Source: an uncultured Bacteroidales bacterium
Lineage (GTDB): Bacteria; Bacteroidota; Bacteroidia; Bacteroidales; UBA932
Assembly: GCA_946405485.1 (NCBI GenBank)
Contig: CAMJHJ010000028.1
Location: forward strand, 1 to 16,295
Direction: 5' to 3'
Length of the DNA: 16,295 nucleotides
Numbering within the stretch: position 1 is the first letter of the stretch; every line of letters begins with the position of its first letter. The position numbers were made by a program, and so were the translations under genes. The notes beneath the pieces are model-generated. The model was not told the origin of the DNA. It was given only the letters and a program-made list of their open reading frames with translations, and ran no database searches. This document shows, piece by piece, positions 1 to 7,819 of the stretch.

Positions 1-246
1 CCGAACTTCAAGTTCCACCTGGCCCTCGACCGTCCGGACCCGGCGGCCGACGCGGCCGGTGTGCCTTACACGCCGGGCTTCGTCCACAACGTGATGTACG
101 AGACCTACCTCAAGGACCACGAGGCTCCGGAGGATATCAAGTACTTCATGTGCGGACCGCCCATGATGACCAAGTGCGTGAACGACCTGCTCGACTCGCT
201 CGGCGTCGATCCCGCCAGCATCCTCTACGACAATTTCGGCGCATAA
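1..246 (+). CDS. nqrF: Na+-translocating NADH:quinone reductase subunit F, C-terminal end (partial)
   Basis: Only the last 81 codons are present, and the reading frame is open from base 1. NqrF is the NADH-oxidising FAD/2Fe-2S subunit of the membrane Na+-pumping NADH:quinone oxidoreductase. The visible part is the end of the ferredoxin-reductase-like NAD-binding domain. It carries the YMCGPPMM-type motif (here FMCGPPMM) that contacts the nicotinamide, preceded by a YLKDHEAPEDIKY stretch and followed by a short LGVDPASILYDNFG tail, all typical of NqrF. NqrF is normally the last gene of nqrABCDEF, and an intrinsic terminator follows 20 bases after the stop, which fits the end of that operon. 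The N-terminal membrane helix and ferredoxin domain lie outside the window. Confidence 0.93.
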   Translation, partial: PNFKFHLALDRPDPAADAAGVPYTPGFVHNVMYETYLKDHEAPEDIKYFMCGPPMMTKCVNDLLDSLGVDPASILYDNFGA

Positions 247-266
247 GAAACGCCACGAACGGAAAG

Positions 267-296
267 ACCGCTCCGAGGAATCGGGGCGGTTTTTTT
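267..296 (+). terminator. Rho-independent terminator after nqrF
   Basis: A 10-bp stem (267-276 paired with 281-290, one G-U pair) closes a GGAA GNRA-type tetraloop and runs straight into seven T residues (290-296). It sits 20 bases after the nqrF stop and separates that operon from the fimbrillin-like gene. Confidence 0.93.
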
Positions 297-368
297 GTAC
301 CTCGCAAAGAAAGATAAAAATCTCACTTTTGTTTTTTTCAAGCGCGCAGGTTTCTGTTTTTGCCGACC

Positions 369-376
369 TATCTTTG
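369..376 (+). promoter_or_regulatory. Bacteroidota-type -7 promoter box
   Basis: TATCTTTG matches the Bacteroidota housekeeping -7 consensus TAnnTTTG exactly. It lies in the AT-rich gap (247-401) after the nqrF terminator. No TTTG is seen at the expected -33 distance, so only half of the consensus is supported. Transcription would start near 384, leaving a leader of about 18 bases to ATG 402 or about 78 bases to ATG 462. Confidence 0.55.
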
Positions 377-401
377 AGCCGGACTTCAAACCGGACGGAC
401 T

Positions 402-1493
402 ATGGAAAACGGTCGGAAACACTCGCTCTCTTTCGGGCATTCGCCCGGTGGCATTCTGCCCATGATAATCATCACCTTCTTACCTCTTGCTATCGCATCC
501 GGCCTGTGCAGCATTGTCTCCTGTTCGTCCGGCGGGTCCGTTTCCCCGGATGCCCCGGCCGCTGCGGGTACGGTCCCGCACCCTGGCGGCCGGGATATCC
601 CTTTGACGGACACTCCTGTCACGGTCTTCGTCCGGGAACCGGGTATCGACGGTGACGGAGCGGCGGTCCCGACACGGGCCGGAGACTGGCACCTGATCCG
701 GCGCCTGGACCTCTTCGTCTTTAACGATGACGCCCTCCGCACCCTGGACGCCTATACCCGCAGTTACGCCTATACGCCGGAGGCCGTGACCGTCAGCAGC
801 GCAAGCGGAGAAAAGATCCTCGTTGCTGTCGCCAACCACGCCTTCCCGGACGACTTCGTCACCACCATACACAATTACGAGGACCTGCGGCGCTCCGTGG
901 TCAGTTTCACGGGAGACCACCCTTCCTGGCCTGTCATGAGCGGAGAAACCTGCTTCACGGCCGGCCCCGGACAAGGCTGCAGCGTCACCCTGGAACCGAT
1001 GATGTCCTCCATCGAAATCAAATCCGTCAAGAGTCCGGCAGGCGGGCCTGCGCTCCGGAACGTCAAAGTCTATCTGACCGGCGTCGGCAACCGGGCGGAA
1101 CTCCTCCGGACGGAAGGATTCCTGCCCGCAGAGACCCTTAACAACGGAGGACTTTCCGAGACGGACCTGGGCCGCCTCGCCTACTCCGGAATGGTCTATA
1201 AATATCTCGGCAACGGGAAAGCGGACGGAAACGGTTCCAGTTACGGGTCCGCCGTCCTATACTGCTATCCCAACGAGGCGGAGGAGGAATCCTTCGCTTC
1301 CCCTTATACCCGTCTGGTCATTGAAGGGATGCTGGATGGGAAAACCTGCTATTACCCCATCCCCATCAACCGGGGCAGTTTCGTTTCAAGCGGAACGGAA
1401 GGTATCGGACGCAACCGCCGCTATGTTTTCGACCTGACCCTGACACGCCCCGGGACTGAAAGTCCCGACGAAGACGTCCTGCCCGGTCCATAA
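402..1493 (+). CDS. Fimbrillin-family (FimA/Mfa1/Mfa2-like) surface lipoprotein
   Basis: A 363-residue exported protein resembling Bacteroidales fimbrillins and fimbrial anchor proteins, which build or tether cell-surface pili. A hydrophobic segment (residues 21-40) ends in a lipobox-like IVSC, predicting lipidation at Cys41. After a Pro/Gly/Ala-rich linker come features of the family: a LDLFVFN first beta-strand near residue 102, an ILVAVANH strand near 140, an LEPMMSSIEI segment in the middle, and a C-terminal YYPIPINRG then RNRRYVFDLTL stretch. Arg92 just before the first strand could be a trypsin-like processing site of the kind used in Porphyromonas fimbriae, but this is speculative. Two starts are possible. 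ATG 402 supplies a basic n-region, whereas ATG 462 begins right at the hydrophobic core without positive charge, so 402 is kept. No other fimbrial gene is nearby. It cannot be decided whether it is a stalk, tip or anchor subunit. Confidence 0.72.
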   Translation: MENGRKHSLSFGHSPGGILPMIIITFLPLAIASGLCSIVSCSSGGSVSPDAPAAAGTVPHPGGRDIPLTDTPVTVFVREPGIDGDGAAVPTRAGDWHLIRRLDLFVFNDDALRTLDAYTRSYAYTPEAVTVSSASGEKILVAVANHAFPDDFVTTIHNYEDLRRSVVSFTGDHPSWPVMSGETCFTAGPGQGCSVTLEPMMSSIEIKSVKSPAGGPALRNVKVYLTGVGNRAELLRTEGFLPAETLNNGGLSETDLGRLAYSGMVYKYLGNGKADGNGSSYGSAVLYCYPNEAEEESFASPYTRLVIEGMLDGKTCYYPIPINRGSFVSSGTEGIGRNRRYVFDLTLTRPGTESPDEDVLPGP

Positions 1494-1503
1494 TTGCCAA
1501 ATT

Positions 1504-1525
1504 ATTCGTATATTCGCACGAATAT
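1504..1525. promoter_or_regulatory. Palindromic operator-like sequence upstream of uvrA
   Basis: ATATTCG (1510-1516) and CGAATAT (1519-1525) form a perfect 7-bp inverted repeat with a 2-base centre. A nested longer-spaced pair, ATTCGT (1504-1509) and ACGAAT (1518-1523), overlaps it. The element ends 8 bases before the uvrA start codon, where a repressor could block transcription or translation start. UvrA is often in the SOS regulon, so a LexA-type site is one possibility, but no known LexA box for this group was recognised. Confidence 0.4.
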
Positions 1526-1533
1526 CGACTATT

Positions 1534-4377
1534 TTGGACAAAGCCGGCAACATCATCATTCGAGGGGCGAAAGTCAACAACCTCAAGGACATCACGGTGG
1601 AGATCCCGCGCGGGAAATTCGTCGTCATTACCGGCGTATCCGGATCGGGCAAGTCCTCCCTCGCTTTCGACACGCTCTTCGCAGAAGGACAGCGGCGTTT
1701 CGCCGAGAGCCTGTCCTCCTATGCGCGCCAGTTCCTGGGGCGGATGAGCAAGCCGGACGTAGAGTCCCTGGAAGGCATCCCGCCGGCCATCGCGATTGAG
1801 CAGAAGGTCAACACAAAGAATCCCCGCTCGACCGTCGCCACCACCACGGAGATCTATGACTCGCTCCGGCTGATCTTCGCCCGAATCGGGCGCACCTATT
1901 CCCCGGTCAGCGGGCAGGAAGTACGGCGCCACACCGCCAAGGATGTGATGGAATTCATCACTGAAGGTTCGCCGGACATCCTCTACCTTCTCGCCGATAT
2001 CGGCTGGGACGGCCGGGAAGACAAGGTCGAACTGATGCTTGCGCTCAAGGAGCAGGGCTACTCGCGCTTTTACAGTGACGGCGTGATCCGCATCGAAGAG
2101 ATGATGCAGCGCGCTGAGACAGGCGACTGGCCGCAGGACCTTTATCTCCTTGTAGACCGTCTCCGCCTCGGAGGTGAAGCGCCGGACGCAGATACGCGCA
2201 CCCGCCTGCTCGGGTCCATCGCAGATGCCTTCAGCACGGGCCGGGGCACGATGCATGTCGTCAAGGACGGGCAGATGCGAAGCTTCTGCAACCGATTCGA
2301 GATGGATGGGATCACCTTCCGCGAGCCCGACGAATACCTTTTCAGTTTCAACTCTCCGCTCGGGGCCTGCCCCGTCTGCGGCGGTCTGGGCAAGATCATC
2401 GGCATCAGCGAAGACCTGGTCATCCCCGACAAGACCAAGAGCATCTATGACGGGGCCATCGCTCCCTGGCGGGGCGAAAAGATGGGCTGGTTCAAGGACC
2501 ACCTCGTCGAGGTCGCCGACCGCTATGGCATCCCCATCTTCGAACCCTGGTGCAAACTGTCCAAGGAAGTCAAGGAAAAGATATGGAACGGCGTCCCTGC
2601 CCCTACGGAAGAAGAGACACTCTTCGGCATCGACGAGTTCTTCAAATGGGTCGAATCCAACCGCTATAAGATCCAGTACAAATACATGCTCAGCCGTTTC
2701 AGCGGCCGGACGGTCTGCCATGAGTGCGGCGGCAGCCGGCTCCGGAAGGAGGCCCTGTACGTCCGCGTCGGCGGCAAGACGATCCACGAACTACTGGAGA
2801 TGAACGTGGACGAGCTTCTGGATTTCTTCGACAGGGTCGAACTGACGCCTTCTGAGCGCGAGATCGTCGCGGAGCCCGTCAAGGAGATCGTATTCCGCCT
2901 GCAGTGCATCCGGGATGTGGGCCTGTCATACCTGACTTTGTCCCGCAGCTGCAACACCCTGTCCGGCGGCGAGAGCCAGCGCATCAACCTCGTGACGGCG
3001 CTCGGCAGTTCGCTGGTCGGGTCGATGTACATCCTGGACGAACCTTCGATCGGCCTGCATCCGCGCGACACGGACCGCCTCATCGCCGTCCTGCGGCGTC
3101 TGCGCGACATCGGCAATACCGTGGTGGTCGTAGAGCATGATGAGGAAATCATCCGGGCGGCCGACGTCCTGATCGACATGGGACCCCTTGCCGGCATCCA
3201 CGGCGGCGAGATCATCTTCCAGGGCCGCACCTCGGACGACATCCCCGAAGAGACCTTCGACCGTTCGCTGACCCTCCAGTATATCTCCGGACGCAAGCCG
3301 CGCCTCCAGCGCGAAAAACGCAAATGGACCTACTCCATCACCGTCAAGGGTGCGATGGAGCACAACCTCAAGGACATAGATGTCCGCTTCCCGCTGGGCG
3401 TGCTGAACGTCGTGACCGGCGTCAGCGGCAGCGGCAAGTCGTCCCTGGTGGGCGACATCCTCTACCCCGCCCTGCACCGCCGCATCAACGAGACCGGCGA
3501 CCTCCCGGGTATCTTCAAGGGCCTGGAGGGCAACCTGGACCGCATCGACCGCATCGAATACGTGGACCAGAATCCCATCGGCAAGAGCTCCCGCTCCAAC
3601 GCCGTCACCTACCTCAAGGTCTACGATGACATCCGCAAGCTTCTCGCCGACCAGCAATATGCCCGGATCAACGGTTTCACGCCCTCGTTCTTCTCCTTCA
3701 ACCAGGAAGGCGGGCGCTGTCCCGAGTGTCAGGGCGACGGCTTCGTACGCATCCCGATGCAGTTCATGGCCGACGTGACGATGGTCTGCGAGGCCTGCGG
3801 CGGCAAGCGTTTCCGGCCGGACATCCTGGAGGTCCGATACAACGGCCTCAATGTGGACGACATCCTCAATCTGAGCGTCGAGGAGGCGATCGCCTTCTTT
3901 GCCAAGGGGAAGGAAGAACTCGCCCAATCCATCGCCCGGAAGCTTCAGCCCCTCGTGGACGTGGGCCTGGGCTACATCAAGCTCGGACAGAGCAGCAGCA
4001 CTTTTAGCGGAGGCGAAAGCCAGCGCATCAAACTCGCTTACTTCCTGTCGATGAGCGAACAGAGCGGACGGAGCGCCCACGAGCGCATCCTCTTCCTCTT
4101 CGACGAGCCGACGACGGGCCTGCATTTCTTCGATGTGGAGAAGCTCCTCAAGGCCTTCGACGTCCTGCTGGACAAGGGCCACTCCCTGGTGGTCGTGGAA
4201 CACAACCTGGACGTCATCCGAGCCGCCGACTGGGTCATCGACCTGGGTCCCGACGCCGGAGACCGGGGTGGCGAAGTGGTATTCGCCGGCACTCCGGAAG
4301 ACCTGGCCGCCCGGGGCGGCACTTTCACCGCACAATATCTGAAACAAACGCAAGACCATGGCATTCCATCTCGATAA
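1534..4377 (+). CDS. uvrA: Excinuclease ABC subunit A (nucleotide excision repair)
   Basis: UvrA is the damage-sensing ATPase that loads UvrB onto lesions. The 947 residues match the usual length. Both ABC modules are complete: Walker A GVSGSGKS at residues 34-41 and again from 629, signature motifs LSGGESQRI at 476 and FSGGESQRI at 824, and Walker B segments LDEPSIGLH at 501 and FDEPTTGLH at 856. Zinc-binding CxxC pairs are present: CPVC (279), CHEC (395), and CPEC with CEAC in the second half within a QGDGF...GGKRF context. The start is TTG. It gives the family N-terminus MDKAGNIIIRGAK, no in-frame ATG occurs before the Met of RMSKPD near residue 70, and that Met would remove Walker A. The gap from the preceding stop is 40 bases. 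The 3' end overlaps the next gene by 20 bases, so uvrA may be co-transcribed with the sugar operon. Confidence 0.98.
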   Translation: MDKAGNIIIRGAKVNNLKDITVEIPRGKFVVITGVSGSGKSSLAFDTLFAEGQRRFAESLSSYARQFLGRMSKPDVESLEGIPPAIAIEQKVNTKNPRSTVATTTEIYDSLRLIFARIGRTYSPVSGQEVRRHTAKDVMEFITEGSPDILYLLADIGWDGREDKVELMLALKEQGYSRFYSDGVIRIEEMMQRAETGDWPQDLYLLVDRLRLGGEAPDADTRTRLLGSIADAFSTGRGTMHVVKDGQMRSFCNRFEMDGITFREPDEYLFSFNSPLGACPVCGGLGKIIGISEDLVIPDKTKSIYDGAIAPWRGEKMGWFKDHLVEVADRYGIPIFEPWCKLSKEVKEKIWNGVPAPTEEETLFGIDEFFKWVESNRYKIQYKYMLSRFSGRTVCHECGGSRLRKEALYVRVGGKTIHELLEMNVDELLDFFDRVELTPSEREIVAEPVKEIVFRLQCIRDVGLSYLTLSRSCNTLSGGESQRINLVTALGSSLVGSMYILDEPSIGLHPRDTDRLIAVLRRLRDIGNTVVVVEHDEEIIRAADVLIDMGPLAGIHGGEIIFQGRTSDDIPEETFDRSLTLQYISGRKPRLQREKRKWTYSITVKGAMEHNLKDIDVRFPLGVLNVVTGVSGSGKSSLVGDILYPALHRRINETGDLPGIFKGLEGNLDRIDRIEYVDQNPIGKSSRSNAVTYLKVYDDIRKLLADQQYARINGFTPSFFSFNQEGGRCPECQGDGFVRIPMQFMADVTMVCEACGGKRFRPDILEVRYNGLNVDDILNLSVEEAIAFFAKGKEELAQSIARKLQPLVDVGLGYIKLGQSSSTFSGGESQRIKLAYFLSMSEQSGRSAHERILFLFDEPTTGLHFFDVEKLLKAFDVLLDKGHSLVVVEHNLDVIRAADWVIDLGPDAGDRGGEVVFAGTPEDLAARGGTFTAQYLKQTQDHGIPSR

Positions 4378-5569
4378 GTTCATCTCACAGGCCGTCACCG
4401 GACGCGACCGAAGCCTTTTTGCCGCCGACATGGAAGCGAACGCTCCCGAACTCCGTGCGCGGATCGAAGGCAGGAAAGTCTGCGTGATCGGCGGCGCCGG
4501 TTCCATCGGGTCGGCCTTCATCAAGGAAATCCTCCGCTTCAACCCCGGATCCCTGGTGGTCGTGGACCTGAGCGAAAACGGACTGGCGGAGTTGACGCGC
4601 GACCTGCGGAGCACCGAAGGCCTTACCGTCCCGGATGATTACCGCAGCTATACGCTTGACTTCGCGGACCCCATCTTCGAAGTCATTTTCCGTGAAGCGG
4701 GAGGTTTTGACATCGTAGCCAATTTTTCCGCCCACAAGCATGTGCGCAGCGAAAAGGACCGCCATTCCGTGCGGGCCCTCCTGCAGAACAATGTCCTCAA
4801 GGCAAGGAAGTTGCTCGACTTGCTCGCCGAGTGTCCGCCGGAGCGTTTCTTCTGCGTTTCCACGGACAAAGCCGCCGGACCGGTCAATGTCATGGGAGCG
4901 AGCAAGCGTCTGATGGAAGACCTGATCATGGCCTACCGGGACCGGTTCCCGGTCACCACCGCCCGTTTCGCCAACGTGGCGTTCTCCAACGGTTCCCTGC
5001 CCGACAGCTGGATGAACCGCCTGCAGAAAAAACAGCCGCTCGTCGCGCCCGACGACGTCCTGAGATATTTCGTCAGTCCCGAGGAATCGGGTCAAATATG
5101 CCTGCTCGCCTGCATCCTGGGCCGCAGCGGGGAAATCTTCTTCCCCAAGCTCCGGCAGGAGCAGATGCAGTCCTTCTCGGTCATCTGCGACCGTTTCCTG
5201 GAAGCTCATGGGCTGGAAAAGATAGCCTTCGGCAGCGAAGTTGAAGCAAGGAGCTATGCCGCCGCAATGCCGGACGACAGCCCCCGCTGGCCGGTGTACT
5301 ATGCGCCCAGCGATACGACCGGCGAGAAGGCTTATGAAGAGTTTTACGTCCCCGGAGAGCAGATTGACGAGAGCCGTTTTTCCGGTCTGGGCGTAATCGG
5401 GGAGAGTCCGCGGAGGAGCCGCGGGGAGGTGAATGCCTTCCTCGACCGTCTGGAGATCCTTTTCTCCGATCCGACCTTCACCAAGGCGGACGTCGTCTCA
5501 GAATTGAAGGCTTTCCTGCCTTCCTTCGAGCATGAAGAAAAGGGGCGCAACCTGGATCAGAAAATGTAG
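4358..5569 (+). CDS. legB: NDP-HexNAc 4,6-dehydratase, LegB/CapD type
   Basis: A 403-residue extended short-chain dehydrogenase of the polysaccharide-biosynthesis CapD/WbpM/FlaA1 family. It is predicted to convert UDP- or GDP-GlcNAc to the 4-keto-6-deoxy sugar, the first committed step of legionaminic acid synthesis. The NAD-binding GGAGSIGS begins at Gly45 and is followed by VVVDLSENGL. The active site reads STDK (168-171) and NVMGASK with Met179 and Lys183. Met in place of the SDR tyrosine is what the WbpM/CapD branch shows, so it is not a defect. Unlike WbpM and CapD there is no N-terminal membrane domain, so the enzyme should be cytosolic. It overlaps uvrA by 20 bases and is followed 4 bases later by the aminotransferase it would feed. 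Sequence alone does not tell UDP from GDP specificity. The symbol rests on the neighbourhood. Confidence 0.82.
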   Translation: MAFHLDKFISQAVTGRDRSLFAADMEANAPELRARIEGRKVCVIGGAGSIGSAFIKEILRFNPGSLVVVDLSENGLAELTRDLRSTEGLTVPDDYRSYTLDFADPIFEVIFREAGGFDIVANFSAHKHVRSEKDRHSVRALLQNNVLKARKLLDLLAECPPERFFCVSTDKAAGPVNVMGASKRLMEDLIMAYRDRFPVTTARFANVAFSNGSLPDSWMNRLQKKQPLVAPDDVLRYFVSPEESGQICLLACILGRSGEIFFPKLRQEQMQSFSVICDRFLEAHGLEKIAFGSEVEARSYAAAMPDDSPRWPVYYAPSDTTGEKAYEEFYVPGEQIDESRFSGLGVIGESPRRSRGEVNAFLDRLEILFSDPTFTKADVVSELKAFLPSFEHEEKGRNLDQKM

Positions 5570-5573
5570 GACA

Positions 5574-6719
5574 ATGGATTACAAAGAGATAACCGACTTC
5601 ATCCACCAGCTCTACGGGACGCAGGACTTCGTTCCGCTGAGCGTGCCGAAGTTCATCGGAAACGAGAAGAAGTATCTGGAGGAGTGCATCGATTCGACCT
5701 ATGTCTCCAGCGTGGGGCCCTTCGTGGACCGCTTCGAGGAAGAGATCGCCCGCTATACCGGAGCAGCCAGGGCCGTCGTATGCGTCAATGGCACGAGCGC
5801 CTTGCACATGGCCCTGATGCTTGCCGGCGTGGAGCGTGGAGACGAGGTGCTGACCCAGTCCCTGACCTTCATCGCGACCTGCAATGCCATCTCCTACACC
5901 GGCGCCCATCCCGTGTTCATCGACGTGGACCGCGAGACCCTCGGACTCTCCCCCGACGCCCTTAAGGCCTGGTTGGAAAAATACGCCGCCGTCACGGGCA
6001 GCGGATGCCGCAACCGCCGTACCGGCCGCCGCATCAAGGCTTGCGTTCCGATGCACACGTTCGGCCATCCTGCCCGCATCGAAGAGATCGCCGCGATTTG
6101 CGGGAAATGGGGCATCGAACTGGTCGAGGACGCCGCAGAAAGCATCGGCAGCCGCTTCCACGGGAAGCACACCGGCACCTTCGGCAAAGTCGGCGCATTG
6201 AGTTTCAACGGCAACAAGACCCTGACCACGGGCGGCGGCGGCATGCTGCTTTTCAATGACCCGGAGCTCGGCGCCAAGGCCAAGCATCTCACCACGCAGG
6301 CGAAGGTCCCGCACCGCTGGGAGTTCCGCCACGATGCGGTCGGTTATAACTACCGCATGCCGAACATCAACGCAGCCCTGGGTTGCGCCCAACTGGAACA
6401 ACTGGACAAGCTGATCGCCAGCAAGCGCGAAGTGGCTGCCGCCTATGCAGCTTTCTTCGACGGCGGCGACGGTCCGGTTTTCGTCCGCGAGCCGGAGGGC
6501 AGTTTCTCCAACTACTGGCTCAACGCCGTCCTGCTCCCCTCACGGGAGGAACGGGACGCTTTCCTGGAATACACCAACGACCACGGCGTCATGACCCGGC
6601 CCGCCTGGGAACTGATGACCGACCTTCCCATGTTCGAGGGCTGCGAACGCGACGCCCAGCGCAATACCCGCTGGCTGGCCGACCGCATCGTCAACCTTCC
6701 CAGCAGTCCCCGCGTATGA
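5574..6719 (+). CDS. legC: PLP-dependent aminotransferase, LegC family
   Basis: A 381-residue DegT/DnrJ/EryC1 (fold-type I) sugar aminotransferase that would add an amino group at C4 of the 4-keto-6-deoxy-HexNAc nucleotide, with glutamate as the usual donor. Seen are VNGTSALHMAL for the cofactor phosphate, TFIATCNAI, VEDAAESIG, and the Schiff-base lysine Lys215 in FNGNKTLTTGGGG. The C-terminal NYRMPNINAALG and LPSSPRV are typical of the LegC branch. The true start is ATG 5574, 4 bases after the dehydratase stop. The upstream in-frame ATG at 5532 would lie inside the dehydratase and add an uncharacteristic basic tail. The stop overlaps the next start as ATGA. LegC together with a NeuC-like epimerase points to legionaminic rather than pseudaminic or sialic acid. 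Confidence 0.88.
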   Translation: MDYKEITDFIHQLYGTQDFVPLSVPKFIGNEKKYLEECIDSTYVSSVGPFVDRFEEEIARYTGAARAVVCVNGTSALHMALMLAGVERGDEVLTQSLTFIATCNAISYTGAHPVFIDVDRETLGLSPDALKAWLEKYAAVTGSGCRNRRTGRRIKACVPMHTFGHPARIEEIAAICGKWGIELVEDAAESIGSRFHGKHTGTFGKVGALSFNGNKTLTTGGGGMLLFNDPELGAKAKHLTTQAKVPHRWEFRHDAVGYNYRMPNINAALGCAQLEQLDKLIASKREVAAAYAAFFDGGDGPVFVREPEGSFSNYWLNAVLLPSREERDAFLEYTNDHGVMTRPAWELMTDLPMFEGCERDAQRNTRWLADRIVNLPSSPRV

Positions 6720-7819
6720 AAAGAATCTGCATCGTGACCGCCACTCGCGCCGAATACGGCTTGCTGCGATGGACCATCGAAGCCCTTCGGGCGGAACCGT
6801 GCCTGGATGCGCAGCTGGTCGTAACCGGTACGCATCTCAGCCCCGCATTCGGGGAGACCTGGCGCCAGATCGAGGCGGACGGCGTGCGGATCGACCGTAA
6901 GATCGACTATCTCTCGGAGGACCGCAGCCCGGCAGGCATCGCCCGGGAAATGGGGGTCTGCGCGACCCGGTTCGCCGAGGCTTTCTCTGAGATGAAGCCG
7001 GACCTGCTGCTGGTGCTGGGCGACCGCTATGAACTGCTGCCCATCTGCAGCACAGCCCTGCTGCTCGGCATCCCGATCGCCCACATCGCCGGCGGAGAGC
7101 ATACGGAAGGCGCCCTCGACGAACGGGTGCGCAACGCCGTCACGATGATGGCTGACCTGCATTTCCCCAACAGCGCCGAAGCCGCAGCCGAAATCGTCCG
7201 GATGCGGGGCAGCGACCGCAACATATACAATGTCGGCGAGCCTTGCGTGGAGAACAACCTGCGCATCCCGCTCCCCTCCCGCGAGGAACTGGCCGAGACG
7301 CTGGGATTGGATCCCGGCAAGGACTGGATCCTGGCCACCCTCCATCCCGAGACGCTCAAGAGCCGGGAAGAAAATCTCTCGGCAGCCCGGAACCTCCTGG
7401 TAGCACTCCTCGAGCGTCCTGGTTGCGAGATCGTGATGAGCGGAGCCAACGCCGACCCGGTCGGAGAAGAGATGAACGCCATCTACCGCGCGTGCCGGGA
7501 TCCCCGTTTCCATTTTTCCGACTCGCTCGGGCAGCGCAACTATCTCGGCGTCATGAATGAAGCCATGTGCGTCATCGGCAACTCCTCAAGCGGAGTGATC
7601 GAAACACCCCGTCTCGGCATCCCCGCCATCAACATAGGCGACCGGCAGAAAGGCCGCCGCCTATGCGCCAACGTCATTTCCTGCCGGAGTGACCTTGACA
7701 GCATCCGTTCCGCGCTCGGCGAGGTCGGTCCCCGGCTGGATCCCGACCTGAGTTTCGGCGACGGGCACACGTCCGGGCGCATTGTACAGCATATCAAAGA
7801 CTACTTCGATGAACGATAA
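6716..7819 (+). CDS. legG: Hydrolysing NDP-sugar 2-epimerase, LegG/NeuC type
   Basis: A 367-residue member of the NeuC/LegG family (GT-B fold). In legionaminic synthesis it inverts C2 and hydrolyses the nucleotide from NDP-2,4-diamino-2,4,6-trideoxyglucose to give the free 6-deoxymannosamine derivative. Motifs seen: TATRAEYG (8-15), LGDRYE around Asp103, HIAGGEHTEG from His123, LHFPNS, GEP, TLHPET, and near the C-terminus GNSSSG (288-293) followed by IGDRQKGR. These match the family's substrate and UDP-binding elements. The start is ATG 6716, within the ATGA overlap with legC; the longer frame reaching back to 6383 is only an open shadow inside legC. NeuC acting on UDP-GlcNAc cannot be told from LegG by these motifs, and legB/legC next door decide for LegG. 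Confidence 0.88.
   Translation: MKRICIVTATRAEYGLLRWTIEALRAEPCLDAQLVVTGTHLSPAFGETWRQIEADGVRIDRKIDYLSEDRSPAGIAREMGVCATRFAEAFSEMKPDLLLVLGDRYELLPICSTALLLGIPIAHIAGGEHTEGALDERVRNAVTMMADLHFPNSAEAAAEIVRMRGSDRNIYNVGEPCVENNLRIPLPSREELAETLGLDPGKDWILATLHPETLKSREENLSAARNLLVALLERPGCEIVMSGANADPVGEEMNAIYRACRDPRFHFSDSLGQRNYLGVMNEAMCVIGNSSSGVIETPRLGIPAINIGDRQKGRRLCANVISCRSDLDSIRSALGEVGPRLDPDLSFGDGHTSGRIVQHIKDYFDER

Noticed and set aside
1451..1467. Perfect 7-bp hairpin CGGGACT-GAA-AGTCCCG near the end of the fimbrillin gene
   Set aside because: It lies within the coding region before the stop and has no T-run, so it is not supported as a terminator.
1366..2787. Long open frame of 473 codons on the minus strand opposite uvrA
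   Set aside because: It is antisense to a fully conserved uvrA, shows no recognisable domain, and such frames are common in GC-rich coding DNA with strong third-position bias.
2926..4614. Open frame of 562 codons on the minus strand opposite uvrA and legB
   Set aside because: It spans the junction of two conserved + strand genes, has low-complexity Ala/Val/Asp/Gly-rich composition and no motif, so it is a shadow frame.
4892..4894. Met179 in place of the catalytic SDR tyrosine of the dehydratase, as a sign of inactivation
   Set aside because: The WbpM/CapD branch naturally has Met at this position and is active, so this is not a defect.
6383..6715. N-terminal extension of the epimerase frame
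   Set aside because: The extension is Arg/Gly/Pro-rich out-of-frame legC sequence; the conserved N-terminus begins at ATG 6716.
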